Positions 51,416-60,659 are shown, numbered from the stretch's first letter. The stretch: 64,000 bases of DNA from CAVQCT01 sp964520865 (GCA_964520865.1 CAZFOY010000011.1:1-64000), one strand, 5' to 3'. Made by a program: numbers and translations. The notes: generated from the letters alone by a model not told the origin.

Positions 51416-53704
51416 ATGGCAAAGAACTTGCTCATCGTTGAGTCACCCGCGAAGACCAGAACGCTGTCACGATTCTTGGGAAAGGATTTCGAGATCCTGG
51501 CTACGATCGGACACATTCACGACCTGCCCAAGTCCAAGCTCGGGGTCGATCCGGAGAATGATTTCGAACCTGAGTATCTCGTGATCAAGGGGAAGGAAAA
51601 GGTCATCCGGGATTTGAAGAAGGCGTCGAAGAGCGCGAGTACCATTTATCTCGCACCCGATCCTGACCGCGAGGGTGAGGCTATTGCCTGGCATGTGTCC
51701 AACAGCTTGCGCAACGGCAGCAAAGCCAAGATCGTACGCGTTGCCTTTAACGAAATAACTAAGCCTGCTGTAATCGAGGCAATCGACAATCCGCGCGACA
51801 TTAATATGAATCTGGTGAACGCCCAGCAGGCCCGACGGGTCCTGGACCGGATAGTAGGCTATACCGTCTCGCCGTTCCTCTGGAGTACGGTAGCCCGAAA
51901 TCTCTCTGCCGGACGTGTTCAGTCGGTGGCTCTTCGCCTCATCTGTGAGCGCGAAGAAGCGATAACTTCGTTCCAGCCGCAGGAGTATTGGCAGATAGCG
52001 GCCGACCTGCAGACAAAGAAGAAAGAAAAGTTCTCCGCGAGATTATACAAGATCGGTGAGAAGACAGTCGTCAAGCCGGGAGACACTGGCGCCAAAAAGA
52101 TGGTCATCGACTCTGAGAAGGATGTCAAGAAGTACCTCGCTGAAATGGAAAAGCAGGATTGGGCTGTTTCTGACGTAAAGACTTCGGAACGGACCAAGAA
52201 TCCGGCCGCGCCGTTTATTACCTCGACCCTTCAGCAGGAAGCGGCCAAGAAATATGGCTTCAGCACGAAGGTGACGATGTCGATTGCGCAGAAGCTGTAT
52301 GAAGGAATCGAAATAGGTAAAGAGGGGCCGGTCGGTCTGATTACTTACATGCGTACCGACTCCACCCGTATCGCTGCCGAGGCGTTGACCGCATCCCGGA
52401 AATATATTGCGGAGACTTACGGCAAAGAGTATTTGCCGCCCCATGCGAATCAATACGGCAAGAAGAAAGGTGCCCAGGATGCTCACGAAGCTATCCGGCC
52501 GACCTACCTTAATCGTCCTCCTGAAAGTGTCAAGAAGCATCTGACCGCTCAGCAGTACAAGCTCTACTCGTTGGTCTGGAACCGGTTCGTCGCTTCCCAG
52601 ATGAAGCCGGCGATCTACGACGTCATCACGGTCGATATCGAAGCCGGCAAGTTCACCTTCCGGGCAACATCGCAGACGATCAAATTCGACGGATTCCTGA
52701 AGATCTATCACGAGGAGAAGGAGCCGGATGAGAATGGCAACGGCAACGGAAATGCTGACAGCCTGCCGATCCTGAAAGTGAAGGACCCGCTTAAACTGCT
52801 CAAGCTGAATCCGACACAGTCGTTCACCAAGCCGCCGGCCAGATTCTCCGAAGCTATGCTCGTTAAGGAGCTGGAAGCGGACGGTATCGGCCGACCTTCA
52901 ACCTACGCGAGCATCATATCGACCCTGAAAGACCGCAAATACGTTGATATTACGGAGCGAAAACTCAAGCCGACTGAACTCGGCGTGACGGTGAATAAGA
53001 TCCTGGTGGAGAACTTCCCGAAGCTCTTCAATGTCAAATTTACCGCCGACATGGAAAAGGAGCTCGATCTGGTCGAAGAAGGGTCGGATGACTGGGTCAA
53101 AGTGGTCCGTGAATTCTACAAGCCGTTCATGAAGACCATCGGCAGCCTTAAAGGAAAAGAGAAGGCGATCAAGAAGTCGATGGAAGAAAAGACGGACATT
53201 AAGTGCGAGAAGTGCGGTTCTCCGATGGTCATCAAGTGGGGTCGGAATGGCCGGTTTCTTGCCTGCTCCGCTTATCCTGAGTGCAAAACTACGCGACCAC
53301 TCCCGGAAGAAGAGGCGCGCACGAAGACCGATCAGGTCTGCGAGAAATGCGGTTCGCCGATGGTCATCAAGAGCGGTCGATTCGGCCGGTTTCTGGCCTG
53401 CTCGGCTTATCCGGATTGCAAGAATACCAAAGCGATTACCCTCGGGATCAAGTGTCCCAAAGAGGGGTGCGACGGTGATATTGTCGAGAAACAGACCAAG
53501 GGACGCCGGATCTTCTACGGATGCTCGAATTATCCGAAGTGCGACTATGCCAGTTGGGATATGCCGGCCAAAAAGGAATGCCCGGTTTGTCACCATCCCT
53601 TCATGCTCCTGAAAGTCTCGAAGGCCAAAGGTGAGTACTATCGCTGCCCGGAATGCAAGCACGAGGTTGTCGAAGGGGCGGCCGAAGTCAAGTCTGCCGG
53701 ATAA
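51416..53704 (+). CDS. topA: DNA topoisomerase I
   Basis: A 762-residue type IA topoisomerase that relaxes negative supercoils. The TOPRIM domain has LLIVESPAKTRTLSRFLG and YLAPDPDREGEAIAWHV. The catalytic tyrosine is in GLITYMRTDSTRIAAEA (near 307). SAGRVQSVALRLICEREEAI is intact. Near 440-447 a short Gly-Asn run interrupts the core, like the run in SMC. The C-terminus (about 595-760) has four CxxC-type zinc ribbons, the first two near-duplicates (CEKCGSPMVIK). ATG with AAGGA upstream. Confidence 0.97.
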   Translation: MAKNLLIVESPAKTRTLSRFLGKDFEILATIGHIHDLPKSKLGVDPENDFEPEYLVIKGKEKVIRDLKKASKSASTIYLAPDPDREGEAIAWHVSNSLRNGSKAKIVRVAFNEITKPAVIEAIDNPRDINMNLVNAQQARRVLDRIVGYTVSPFLWSTVARNLSAGRVQSVALRLICEREEAITSFQPQEYWQIAADLQTKKKEKFSARLYKIGEKTVVKPGDTGAKKMVIDSEKDVKKYLAEMEKQDWAVSDVKTSERTKNPAAPFITSTLQQEAAKKYGFSTKVTMSIAQKLYEGIEIGKEGPVGLITYMRTDSTRIAAEALTASRKYIAETYGKEYLPPHANQYGKKKGAQDAHEAIRPTYLNRPPESVKKHLTAQQYKLYSLVWNRFVASQMKPAIYDVITVDIEAGKFTFRATSQTIKFDGFLKIYHEEKEPDENGNGNGNADSLPILKVKDPLKLLKLNPTQSFTKPPARFSEAMLVKELEADGIGRPSTYASIISTLKDRKYVDITERKLKPTELGVTVNKILVENFPKLFNVKFTADMEKELDLVEEGSDDWVKVVREFYKPFMKTIGSLKGKEKAIKKSMEEKTDIKCEKCGSPMVIKWGRNGRFLACSAYPECKTTRPLPEEEARTKTDQVCEKCGSPMVIKSGRFGRFLACSAYPDCKNTKAITLGIKCPKEGCDGDIVEKQTKGRRIFYGCSNYPKCDYASWDMPAKKECPVCHHPFMLLKVSKAKGEYYRCPECKHEVVEGAAEVKSAG

Positions 53705-53731
53705 GCTTGAAATATTCTTAGACGAAGATGC

Positions 53732-53761
53732 AACCGGAGCGGTTTTGCTCCGGTTTTTTTA
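53732..53761 (+). terminator. Rho-independent terminator of topA
   Basis: AACCGGAGC pairs perfectly with GCTCCGGTT over 9 bp (loop GGTTTT), followed by a run of T. It closes the yicC-to-topA block; xerC starts 52 nt later. Confidence 0.92.
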
Positions 53762-53812
53762 TTGTAAATCAAAGCGATTGACCCGGATTTTGAATTTGGA
53801 TAAGTTATAAAT

Positions 53813-54727
53813 ATGCTGGCAAAGTTGCTCGATACGTACCTGAGGGATCTCAAGCTCGAAAGGCGCTACTCGGACCATACGATAGAAGCTTATCGGCGTG
53901 ATCTGAAACCCTGGGTTGCCCATCTCGAAAAGACATATGCCGAGCTGCCTTCGACGCCGAAAAACGATCCGTTGCTTCTCAGGATGTACCTTCGGGAACG
54001 TTCTCAGGCGAACGTGAGCAACCGAACACTGGCGAGATTCGTTTCCGCCCTGTCAGGTTTCCAGAAATACCTTTCTTCAAAGCAAGGCGGTAAGCAATTC
54101 ATTTTCAAACTTCCGAAAATGAAATACGCGCAGAAAATACCCGAGTTCATACCGAGTCAGGAAGTCACGCGCCTCTTCGCTCACGGCAACGCTCGTGACG
54201 ATAAGGGAAGCTACGGATACTGGCGTGATTACATCATGATCGCACTCCTGTATGCGACCGGTATTCGTCGCGAGGAACTCACTAACATTAAGTTAACCGA
54301 TCTCGATATGGCCAGCGGGACAGTCACCGTAACGGGAAAAGGGAACAAGATACGGGTCGTCCCGGTCGGTGATACTACTCTTGAGGATCTCAGGGCTTAT
54401 CTCGCCAGGCGAGACGAGTTCCTGGCGATGCGACAGGCCCGGACGCCGTATTTGCTGTTGAACAGGCTGGGCAGACCCCTGACCGTCCGCTCAGTTGACC
54501 GACTGGTGAAGCAGTTCGGCAAGGGGGAAGGGATGGAATTTACACCGCACACGTTGCGGCATTCATTCGCCACGCACCTGCTTGAAAACGGAGCCGATCT
54601 CATGCTGATAAAAGAAATCCTGGGGCATTCGTCGCTGTCGACAACCCAGAAATACACGCACATTACGGCGGAGTCGATGAAGCGGGTCTACCGAAAGTCG
54701 CATCCGCGCTCAGGAACGAAAAAATAA
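53813..54727 (+). CDS. xerC: Tyrosine recombinase XerC/XerD
   Basis: A 304-residue tyrosine recombinase that resolves chromosome dimers at dif. The SAM-like N-domain occupies about 1-100. The catalytic domain has Arg in YATGIRREELTNIKLTDLD, Lys in TGKGNKIRVVPVG, His-x-x-Arg in HTLRHSFATHLLENGADLM, and His...Tyr in GHSSLSTTQKYTHI. All catalytic residues are intact. The order topA-xer-hslV-hslU equals the Bacillus topA-codV-clpQ-clpY order (minus trmFO), which favours a housekeeping Xer over a mobile-element integrase. XerC versus XerD is not certain. The ribosome-binding site is weak. Confidence 0.93.
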   Translation: MLAKLLDTYLRDLKLERRYSDHTIEAYRRDLKPWVAHLEKTYAELPSTPKNDPLLLRMYLRERSQANVSNRTLARFVSALSGFQKYLSSKQGGKQFIFKLPKMKYAQKIPEFIPSQEVTRLFAHGNARDDKGSYGYWRDYIMIALLYATGIRREELTNIKLTDLDMASGTVTVTGKGNKIRVVPVGDTTLEDLRAYLARRDEFLAMRQARTPYLLLNRLGRPLTVRSVDRLVKQFGKGEGMEFTPHTLRHSFATHLLENGADLMLIKEILGHSSLSTTQKYTHITAESMKRVYRKSHPRSGTKK

Positions 54728-54737
54728 TGAGGGAGAT

Positions 54738-55274
54738 ATGAATTACCACGCGACGACAATCGTAGGTCTGATACACAACGGCAAGGCCGCTATGGCGGGC
54801 GACGGTCAGGTGACGTTCGACGACACGGTAATGAAAACAAAAGCGGTGAAGATCCGGCGTTTGCACGATGGGAAGATTCTCGCCGGATTCGCTGGAGCGG
54901 TCGCCGATGCCATGGCCCTCTATGAACTACTGGAAAAGAAAATCGAAGAGTTTGCGGGAAACCTGCCGAAAGCGGTCGTCGAGCTGGCTAAAGACTGGCG
55001 TACCGATAGAACTCTGCAACGTCTGGAAGCGATTATCGCCGTGACCGACAAAGCGAACATTTTTCTCGTGAGCGGCAACGGTGATGTTATAGAGCCGGAC
55101 GACGGGATAATTGCGATCGGGTCTGGCGGCGCTTACGCCTTGGCCGCGGCCCGTGCTCTCATGCATGCCAACCCGAAAATGACGGCCGACAAGATAGCCG
55201 TGAAAGCGCTTGAGATCGCCTCCGAGATTTGCATTTACACTAACTCGAACATTACGGTGGAACTGATAAAATGA
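54738..55274 (+). CDS. hslV: ATP-dependent protease proteolytic subunit HslV
   Basis: A 178-residue threonine peptidase that forms the core of HslUV. The nucleophile is the Thr of ATTIVGLIHNGKAAMAGDGQ; it is preceded by MNYHA, so the active Thr must be freed by removal of five residues, as in some family members. GSGGAYALAAARALM is typical. A GGGAG ribosome-binding site stands before the ATG. It overlaps hslU by 4 nt (ATGA), giving coupled synthesis. Confidence 0.96.
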   Translation: MNYHATTIVGLIHNGKAAMAGDGQVTFDDTVMKTKAVKIRRLHDGKILAGFAGAVADAMALYELLEKKIEEFAGNLPKAVVELAKDWRTDRTLQRLEAIIAVTDKANIFLVSGNGDVIEPDDGIIAIGSGGAYALAAARALMHANPKMTADKIAVKALEIASEICIYTNSNITVELIK

Positions 55275-56623
55275 ACGACTCTTATCTTACGCCTCCTGAG
55301 ATCGTCACTCATCTCGACAAATATATCGTTGGGCAGGATGAAGCCAAAAAATCGGTCGCGATAGCTCTCCGTAACCGCTGGCGTCGTCAGCATGCTCCTG
55401 AAGAGATTCGACGGGAGATTATGCCTAACAACATTATCATGATCGGCCCGACGGGAGTGGGGAAGACTGAGATAGCTCGCCGTCTTGCCGACCTCGCCGG
55501 CGCTCCGTTTATAAAAGTCGAAGCGTCCAAGTTCACCGAAGTCGGCTATGTGGGACGGGATGTTGAATCGATGGTCCGTGACCTCGTCGATACTTCCGTC
55601 AACATGGTGAAGATCGAACAAGCGCGGATTTTCGAGCAGAAAGCCGAAGCACACGCAGTAGAGCGACTGCTGGACCTTCTGATCGCTCCGTTGGCGACGG
55701 CCCGGCCGAGCGACAACGAAGAGGAAGCTAAACGTCATGAGTCGCTGATGCGAACGAGGGAGAAGTTTCGCGGACTGCTCGAAGAAGGAAAGCTCGACGA
55801 ACGGGAAGTGGAGATGGAGACGCCTCAGAATCAGTTCCCGGTAGTGGAAATCTTTTCACCGATGGGTATGGAAGAACTCGGGGTCAATTTCCAGGAAATG
55901 TTCTCGGGTCTCATGCCGAAAAAAACCAAGCTCCGGAAGATGTCCGTCAAGGAAGCGCGCAAGTATCTGGCCGGCGAGGAGTTGAACAAGCTCATCAATA
56001 TGGATGACGTGGTCGCGGAGGCTCTCGAACGGGTGCAGGAATCCGGCATCGTTTTCGTAGACGAGATCGACAAGATAGTCGGTAACAACGGCAAAACGGG
56101 ACCGGATGTGAGCCGCGAAGGTGTTCAGCGGGATATTCTGCCGATCGTCGAAGGGTGCGGTGTGACCACCAAGTACGGTATGGTGCGAACTGACCATATA
56201 CTTTTCATTGCCGCTGGAGCTTTTTCCGTGGCCAAGCCGTCCGATCTGATTCCGGAACTGCAGGGTCGTTTCCCGATTCGTGTCGAGCTGCACTCCCTCA
56301 CCTCGGAGGATTTCGAGCGAATATTGACTGAACCGAAGGCTTCACTCGTCAAGCAATACAAGGCCATGCTTGATACTGAAGGAGTCACACTTGATTTCGC
56401 TCCCGCCAGCATCAAAAGGATCGCTGCGTTTGCCGAACGAGTCAATCGGGACTCCGAAAATATCGGCGCCCGCAGGCTTCATACTGTGCTCACGACCTTG
56501 CTCGAAGATATCCTCTTTGATCCCCCCAAGGGCAAAAAGAAGGTCACCATAACCGGCAAGATGGTAGAGGATGTTTTGTCGAAGATTGTCGAGGACGAAG
56601 ACCTGAGCAAGTATATTCTTTAG
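55271..56623 (+). CDS. hslU: ATP-dependent protease ATPase subunit HslU
   Basis: A 450-residue AAA+ unfoldase for HslV. N-terminal LTPPEIVTHLDKYIVGQDEA type start (YLTPPEIV). Walker A GPTGVGKTEIARRL (near 59-72), pore motif EVGYVGRDV, an I-domain (about 110-240), and Walker B GIVFVDEIDKI. The C-terminal end SKYIL is the tail that docks in HslV and is present. Length is normal. It converges with the LiaF-like gene. Confidence 0.97.
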   Translation: MNDSYLTPPEIVTHLDKYIVGQDEAKKSVAIALRNRWRRQHAPEEIRREIMPNNIIMIGPTGVGKTEIARRLADLAGAPFIKVEASKFTEVGYVGRDVESMVRDLVDTSVNMVKIEQARIFEQKAEAHAVERLLDLLIAPLATARPSDNEEEAKRHESLMRTREKFRGLLEEGKLDEREVEMETPQNQFPVVEIFSPMGMEELGVNFQEMFSGLMPKKTKLRKMSVKEARKYLAGEELNKLINMDDVVAEALERVQESGIVFVDEIDKIVGNNGKTGPDVSREGVQRDILPIVEGCGVTTKYGMVRTDHILFIAAGAFSVAKPSDLIPELQGRFPIRVELHSLTSEDFERILTEPKASLVKQYKAMLDTEGVTLDFAPASIKRIAAFAERVNRDSENIGARRLHTVLTTLLEDILFDPPKGKKKVTITGKMVEDVLSKIVEDEDLSKYIL

Positions 56624-56641
56624 CGTGTAAGCTGAGGCTGG

Positions 56642-57424
56642 TCAGATCCGGACGATGCGAATATCGCCGATGAAATTGTTGCAGGCGATATAGAGTTTCC
56701 TTGACGCGCTTGAGTAATCAGGGGACTGCGATTCGATGTTGTTGCCGAATCCGCTCGTCCGCTTTCCCATTGATTCAATATCACCAACGAAATTAGAACA
56801 GTGGACGAACAGAGGAATGTTCTGGGGTACGAGAATGCGTATGTCACCGAGAAATCCGGATATAATCATCCGGTTGAGTCCGTCGGTAAGTACCCCGCCT
56901 TTGAGCCGCACTTCCAAATCTCCGATCCCCATCGAAATCTCCACATCGCGAAGCGACATGAGATCCATGTCGGCCGTCAGTTCACCGAACGTCTTGGCAA
57001 ATCTCACTTTTCCGTCGGCACTTTGTCTTCCCCCATTGGCCTGATAGGTCTGCTCGTAATTGCTGGACGAGTAAAACCGTTGCGACGTTCCGAGGTCGCT
57101 CATATCTCCAACATCTCCTTCCGGGGAACCTGAACCGGAATCCTGCGAAGATGCTGTGGCCGATCCGGAGTCTTTCATATTCGAGTTGACCGAAGAGGAA
57201 TAGGGATCATTGGCGTGCTCCATATGAAAGCTCATCCGATCCCGGTCTTCTCTTTGCTTCCTGCGCATAATCAGCCAGACGCCGAGTCCGATAAAGAACA
57301 GGGGAAGGAACGACCGGAAAATATCCTGCGGAGAAACTGCAAAGAAACCGAGCGCGTTGGCCAGCAGGACTAATCCCACCAGTACCATTCCCAGGCCGAC
57401 TATTACTTTACCTTTGTGCCTCAT
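56642..57424 (-). CDS. LiaF-like membrane protein
   Basis: A 260-residue protein. Two N-terminal spans (VIVGLGMVLVGLVLLANALG; FLPLFFIGLGVWLIM) precede a Ser/Gly/Asp-rich linker (about 65-130). A C-terminal beta-helix-like domain of the cell-wall-active-antibiotics-response (LiaF/DUF2154) kind follows, with repeats such as ISMGIGDLEVRLKGG, SGFLGDIRILVPQN and CNNFIGDIRIVRI. In Firmicutes LiaF restrains the LiaRS envelope-stress system; no such system is adjacent, so only an envelope-linked role can be inferred. ATG start; leader hairpin at 57475-57493. Confidence 0.78.
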   Translation of the reverse strand: MRHKGKVIVGLGMVLVGLVLLANALGFFAVSPQDIFRSFLPLFFIGLGVWLIMRRKQREDRDRMSFHMEHANDPYSSSVNSNMKDSGSATASSQDSGSGSPEGDVGDMSDLGTSQRFYSSSNYEQTYQANGGRQSADGKVRFAKTFGELTADMDLMSLRDVEISMGIGDLEVRLKGGVLTDGLNRMIISGFLGDIRILVPQNIPLFVHCSNFVGDIESMGKRTSGFGNNIESQSPDYSSASRKLYIACNNFIGDIRIVRI

Positions 57425-57474
57425 CGCTCACTCACCTGATTTGTCTATATGTAGAATACGTAATATCAGAAACG

Positions 57475-57493
57475 GAGTTGCCGGAGGCAACTC
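57475..57493. other. Short perfect hairpin in the divergent intergenic region
   Basis: GAGTTGCC and GGCAACTC form a perfect 8-bp stem with a 3-nt loop, 50 bp before the LiaF-like start. It could be a leader hairpin or operator. The rest of 57425-57685 holds promoters. Confidence 0.4.
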
Positions 57494-57600
57494 TAAAGTT
57501 AGTCGACAGTAAGCGGTTGGACCGGAGTCTGCGCAACAACTGAACAGATTCGCCGCCGTTACCGGTTTCCGGGCGATGTTCCGTCATCGCGCCAGACGGC

Positions 57601-57629
57601 TTGACTTTCTGAGACAAATCGTCTTAATT
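57601..57629 (+). promoter_or_regulatory. Sigma70-type promoter before argF
   Basis: TTGACT at 57601 and TTAATT at 57624 with a 17-bp spacer, 57 bp before the argF ATG. Confidence 0.55.
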
Positions 57630-57685
57630 CCTGCCAATTTGAATTGAACAGCCATCCGACTCACCGTAGGAGATAAGGAGAAGTT

Positions 57686-58588
57686 ATGGCCAGATCACTC
57701 TGCCAGATCACCGACTTAAGTCCCCAGGAACTCCACGAGGTATTTGACCTCTGTTCCAACATGAAGAAGAAGCAGATTGCGCCGAAGCCGCTCGAGAACA
57801 AATCCGTCGCCTGTATCTTCACGAAACCGTCGCTGAGAACCAGAATTTCGTTCGAGGTGGGTATCAGTGAACTCGGTGGAAACGCGATTTACGTCACCGA
57901 CAACGAAATCAAGCTGGGTGAGCGAGAAACGGTCCACGATGCGGCGAAGGTGTTGTCGCGCTATGTTGCTTTGATCATGATTCGGACGTTCAAGCAGTCC
58001 GACGTTGAGGGGCTGGCTGAACACGCCACCGTTCCGGTGGTCAACGGCCTGACCGACCTGGTCCATCCATGTCAGATTTTGGGCGACTATTTTACCGCCC
58101 TGGAGCATCTGCCGGAAAAGAAAAGGTATAAAATAGCCTATGTTGGCGACGGGAATAATATTACCAACAGCTGGCTGAATCTTGCCTCGCTGATTCCGCT
58201 TGATTTTCGTATCGGGACCTCCGAGGACTGCCAGCCCGATCCGGCCATCCTTGCAAGGGCTAAGGCTAACTCGGACAGCCGAATCCTGATAACGGCCGAT
58301 CCTAAAGAAGCGGTCGCCGATGCCGATGTACTCTATACGGATGTGTGGGCCTCAATGGGCCAGAAACATCTATACGAGGAAAAGGCCAAGAAACTTGCGA
58401 AATATCAATTAAACAGTTCTCTGCTGGAGGTCGCCGATCCTAAAGCTATAGTGATGCACTGTTTGCCGGCAGAGCGGGGAAGGGAAATCACCGACGAGGT
58501 AATGGATGGCCCGCAATCGGTGGTGTTCGATCAGGCCGAAAACAGACTTCACATTCAGAAGGCAATCATGGCATTTCTTCTGAGATAG
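57686..58588 (+). CDS. argF: Ornithine carbamoyltransferase
   Basis: A 300-residue enzyme that makes citrulline from ornithine and carbamoyl phosphate in arginine synthesis. The carbamoyl-phosphate site is KPSLRTRISFEVG (SxRT, near 50), then HPCQILGDYF, and DVWASMGQ for ornithine-type specificity. The late MHCLPAERGREITDEVMDG is diagnostic. AAGGAG stands 6 nt before the ATG. No other arginine gene is adjacent. Confidence 0.95.
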   Translation: MARSLCQITDLSPQELHEVFDLCSNMKKKQIAPKPLENKSVACIFTKPSLRTRISFEVGISELGGNAIYVTDNEIKLGERETVHDAAKVLSRYVALIMIRTFKQSDVEGLAEHATVPVVNGLTDLVHPCQILGDYFTALEHLPEKKRYKIAYVGDGNNITNSWLNLASLIPLDFRIGTSEDCQPDPAILARAKANSDSRILITADPKEAVADADVLYTDVWASMGQKHLYEEKAKKLAKYQLNSSLLEVADPKAIVMHCLPAERGREITDEVMDGPQSVVFDQAENRLHIQKAIMAFLLR

Positions 58589-58642
58589 ACTGGACGGAGG
58601 ACCCGGAGCAGAGCGTCGAATTTAACAGAAAGGAGACGCCCG

Positions 58643-59488
58643 ATGCGTTCCCACAAAATCACAATTGCTCTGGGTCTGCTCGCCCTCACCGTCTTCGCAA
58701 TCGGCATGGTCGGGTGCGGCGGTTCCGACAACAATCCGACCAGTACCGCCGGATCGTTGACCGATCCCGCCTTCATGGCCGTTCAGGACCAGCTCGACAA
58801 CATCGTCGATTCCACCCTGACCAACATCGTCAACGGATTCCAGAATCTGACCAACGTGTCCGGCGACGGCAATGTCAACCCGGTCTTCTATGGCCCGGTG
58901 CAGCCGGATTCCGACGTTGTGAGCGCCACCTATGCCGGCGGCTGGCATGTCGTCCTCGTTTCCAGAGTTCGCGCGACTTACGATACGATGCTCCGCGACT
59001 CCGTTCAGTTCTATGCCAACAACGGCGTCTCGCAGATGCCTACCGCCGTGGATAGCCTGTACTATCGCCACCAGTGGAGATTCAATTTCGGCGATACCAC
59101 CGTCACGCACCTCGGGATGAGCAGCTCGGCTAACCTCACGATCGGCGGTCTTCAGGGTAATGTAGCCACGATCGACGGCTCTCACGAGGCCGACATCAAC
59201 ACCAAGCAGGTAACGGCCGATTCGACCGTCTGGAGATCCTTCTCCATCAGCGCCGACGTCACCGATCTGCAGGTCAGCAAGACTTTCGTGGGCTGGGCAC
59301 AGGGTTGTCCGAGCAGCGGAACGATTAGTGGAACGATCGACATGTCCTATCAGAAGGACGACGGCACACCGATGGCTACCAGCTGGACGTTCACCGCCAC
59401 CTTCAGCGACGGAACGATGTCAGCGACCGTTGCCAGAGGCACGACCACCTGGCACTACACGACCGACGTCTGCACGACGGTTAACTAA
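58643..59488 (+). CDS. Putative lipoprotein of unknown function
   Basis: A 281-residue exported protein not recognised. The N-terminus is a lipoprotein-like signal (IALGLLALTVFAIGMVGCGG), with Cys25 as the likely acylated residue. The mature part starts with a low-complexity GGSDNNPTSTAGS linker, then helical and mainly beta segments, with many Thr/Ser/Asp. No catalytic motif is seen. AAGGAG stands before the ATG. A strong terminator follows, so it is the last gene of its unit, 55 nt after argF. Related proteins of this style are common as species-specific lipoproteins in FCB genomes. Confidence 0.7.
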   Translation: MRSHKITIALGLLALTVFAIGMVGCGGSDNNPTSTAGSLTDPAFMAVQDQLDNIVDSTLTNIVNGFQNLTNVSGDGNVNPVFYGPVQPDSDVVSATYAGGWHVVLVSRVRATYDTMLRDSVQFYANNGVSQMPTAVDSLYYRHQWRFNFGDTTVTHLGMSSSANLTIGGLQGNVATIDGSHEADINTKQVTADSTVWRSFSISADVTDLQVSKTFVGWAQGCPSSGTISGTIDMSYQKDDGTPMATSWTFTATFSDGTMSATVARGTTTWHYTTDVCTTVN

Positions 59489-59510
59489 ATTCATCCATAC
59501 AGATCAGTTC

Positions 59511-59539
59511 AAAGCCCGGTCCCCTCGGCCGGGCTTTTT
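59511..59539 (+). terminator. Rho-independent terminator
   Basis: AAAGCCCGG and CCGGGCTTT form a perfect 9-bp stem across a 9-nt loop, and the T run continues for two more bases. It ends the argF-lipoprotein unit. Confidence 0.88.
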
Positions 59540-59592
59540 CTTGTCTGCCGAGATCGTTGACAAGGTCGGAACGAGCGGTTACTTTGACCGGC

Positions 59593-60024
59593 ATGAAAGA
59601 GGTTCTGAAATATTCTCATTGTTTTATTTGCGGTGACCAGAATCACCATGGCGTGCAGGCGAAATTCTATTTCGACGGTGAAAAGGCGACCACAAGTATC
59701 GAGGCCTCGGCTGCATTCGAAGGCTATCGGGGGATCTACCACGGCGGCGTGATTTCTTCGTTGCTCGACGAAGTCATGATCAAGGCAATTCTGGCGCAGG
59801 AGATTTACGCCGTGACCGCGGAGCTCACCATTCGATTCGTTGCTCCGGTACGGGTAGGCGACCGGATCGAGCTGACCGGCTGGGTGACTGCAAGCAAGGG
59901 CAAGCTGTTCTTCACCGAAGGCAAGGCCGAGGGTGTTGACGGCAAAATTTACGCCACGGCAACCGCCAAGTACATCCGGGCCGGCGACGACCTGAGAGAC
60001 GAATTGATGAACAGCATCGGCTAA
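59593..60024 (+). CDS. PaaI-like hotdog-fold thioesterase
   Basis: About 143 residues from the ATG at 59593. A hotdog fold: an N-terminal YSHCFICGDQNHHGV (typical CFxCGxxNxxG of this thioesterase group), then FEGYRGIYHGGVISSLLDEV, where YHGG and the central-helix Asp-Glu form the active-site region. ELTIRFVAPVRVGDRIELTG ends the fold. It probably hydrolyses acyl-CoA thioesters; the substrate is unknown. A TTG at 59557 would extend it by 12 residues that lack homology features. No pathway gene is adjacent. Confidence 0.85.
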   Translation: MKEVLKYSHCFICGDQNHHGVQAKFYFDGEKATTSIEASAAFEGYRGIYHGGVISSLLDEVMIKAILAQEIYAVTAELTIRFVAPVRVGDRIELTGWVTASKGKLFFTEGKAEGVDGKIYATATAKYIRAGDDLRDELMNSIG

Positions 60025-60125
60025 AAGGCGTATTTCCTTTCACTTTTCTGCTTCAGGCTGGACCGCAGTCAAGGTTGAGTCTCTTGTCAGACAATGAGTT
60101 GTGATGCCGACTCAGCGGCGGCACC

Positions 60126-60659
60126 GTGATTGCACCGGATTCGGATATGAATCCGCCGGAAAGAACGATCAAGTGTTACATCTGCGGTCTGGTGAATCGG
60201 GAGATAGATTCGTTCCTCGACTCAAACGGATTCGCTCACGGCGTACTCTCCTTCAGCATCCCCGATTTTGGGATACTTTTTCGTTGCCGGACCGAGGGAT
60301 CGTCGATCGATCTTGAATTTGCCGCTTTTTTTGCACTGCTTGAGTTTATCCGGGGGAAACTTGCCACAGAGAAGATACCGTCAATACAAGTCTTTTCGTC
60401 AAATCCACAGTTCGTCTTTTCGTTCACCGGCGAGTCGGTTCATCTCAAACCGGGAACTGCTCGCAGGAAGCTCCTCGACGAACACGCCGCAAGATTGAAA
60501 ATCGCAGTAGGATACGTCAAACCGATCGAAAACCAGGCGCTGATTTCGAGCGCCGACTTTCCCTCTATACCCGAAGGCCGCAGGATAGAGATAGCCAACG
60601 AGCCATCGGAATTCAAACGTGCCGAGTTCAAGCCCTTTCAGAAGGGAATGAAGCTCTAA
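60126..60659 (+). CDS. Uncharacterised protein with N-terminal CxxC
   Basis: About 177 residues, not recognised. Start GTG at 60126 or ATG at 60147; neither has a good ribosome-binding site. Near residue 17 is KCYICGLVNREIDS. The centre has alternating strands and a helix (GILFRCRTEGSSIDLEFAAF; FFALLEFIRGKLA; IPSIQVFSSNPQFVF), which is reminiscent of an RNase H-like fold, but the acidic catalytic set is not evident. The C-terminus is basic (FKRAEFKPFQKGMKL). It follows the thioesterase by 101 nt. Codon use and length argue for a real gene. Confidence 0.6.
   Translation: MIAPDSDMNPPERTIKCYICGLVNREIDSFLDSNGFAHGVLSFSIPDFGILFRCRTEGSSIDLEFAAFFALLEFIRGKLATEKIPSIQVFSSNPQFVFSFTGESVHLKPGTARRKLLDEHAARLKIAVGYVKPIENQALISSADFPSIPEGRRIEIANEPSEFKRAEFKPFQKGMKL

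Noticed and set aside
53813..54727. Tyrosine recombinase as a sign of a mobile element
   Set aside because: Gene order with topA and hslVU marks it as the housekeeping Xer; there are no flanking repeats or phage genes.
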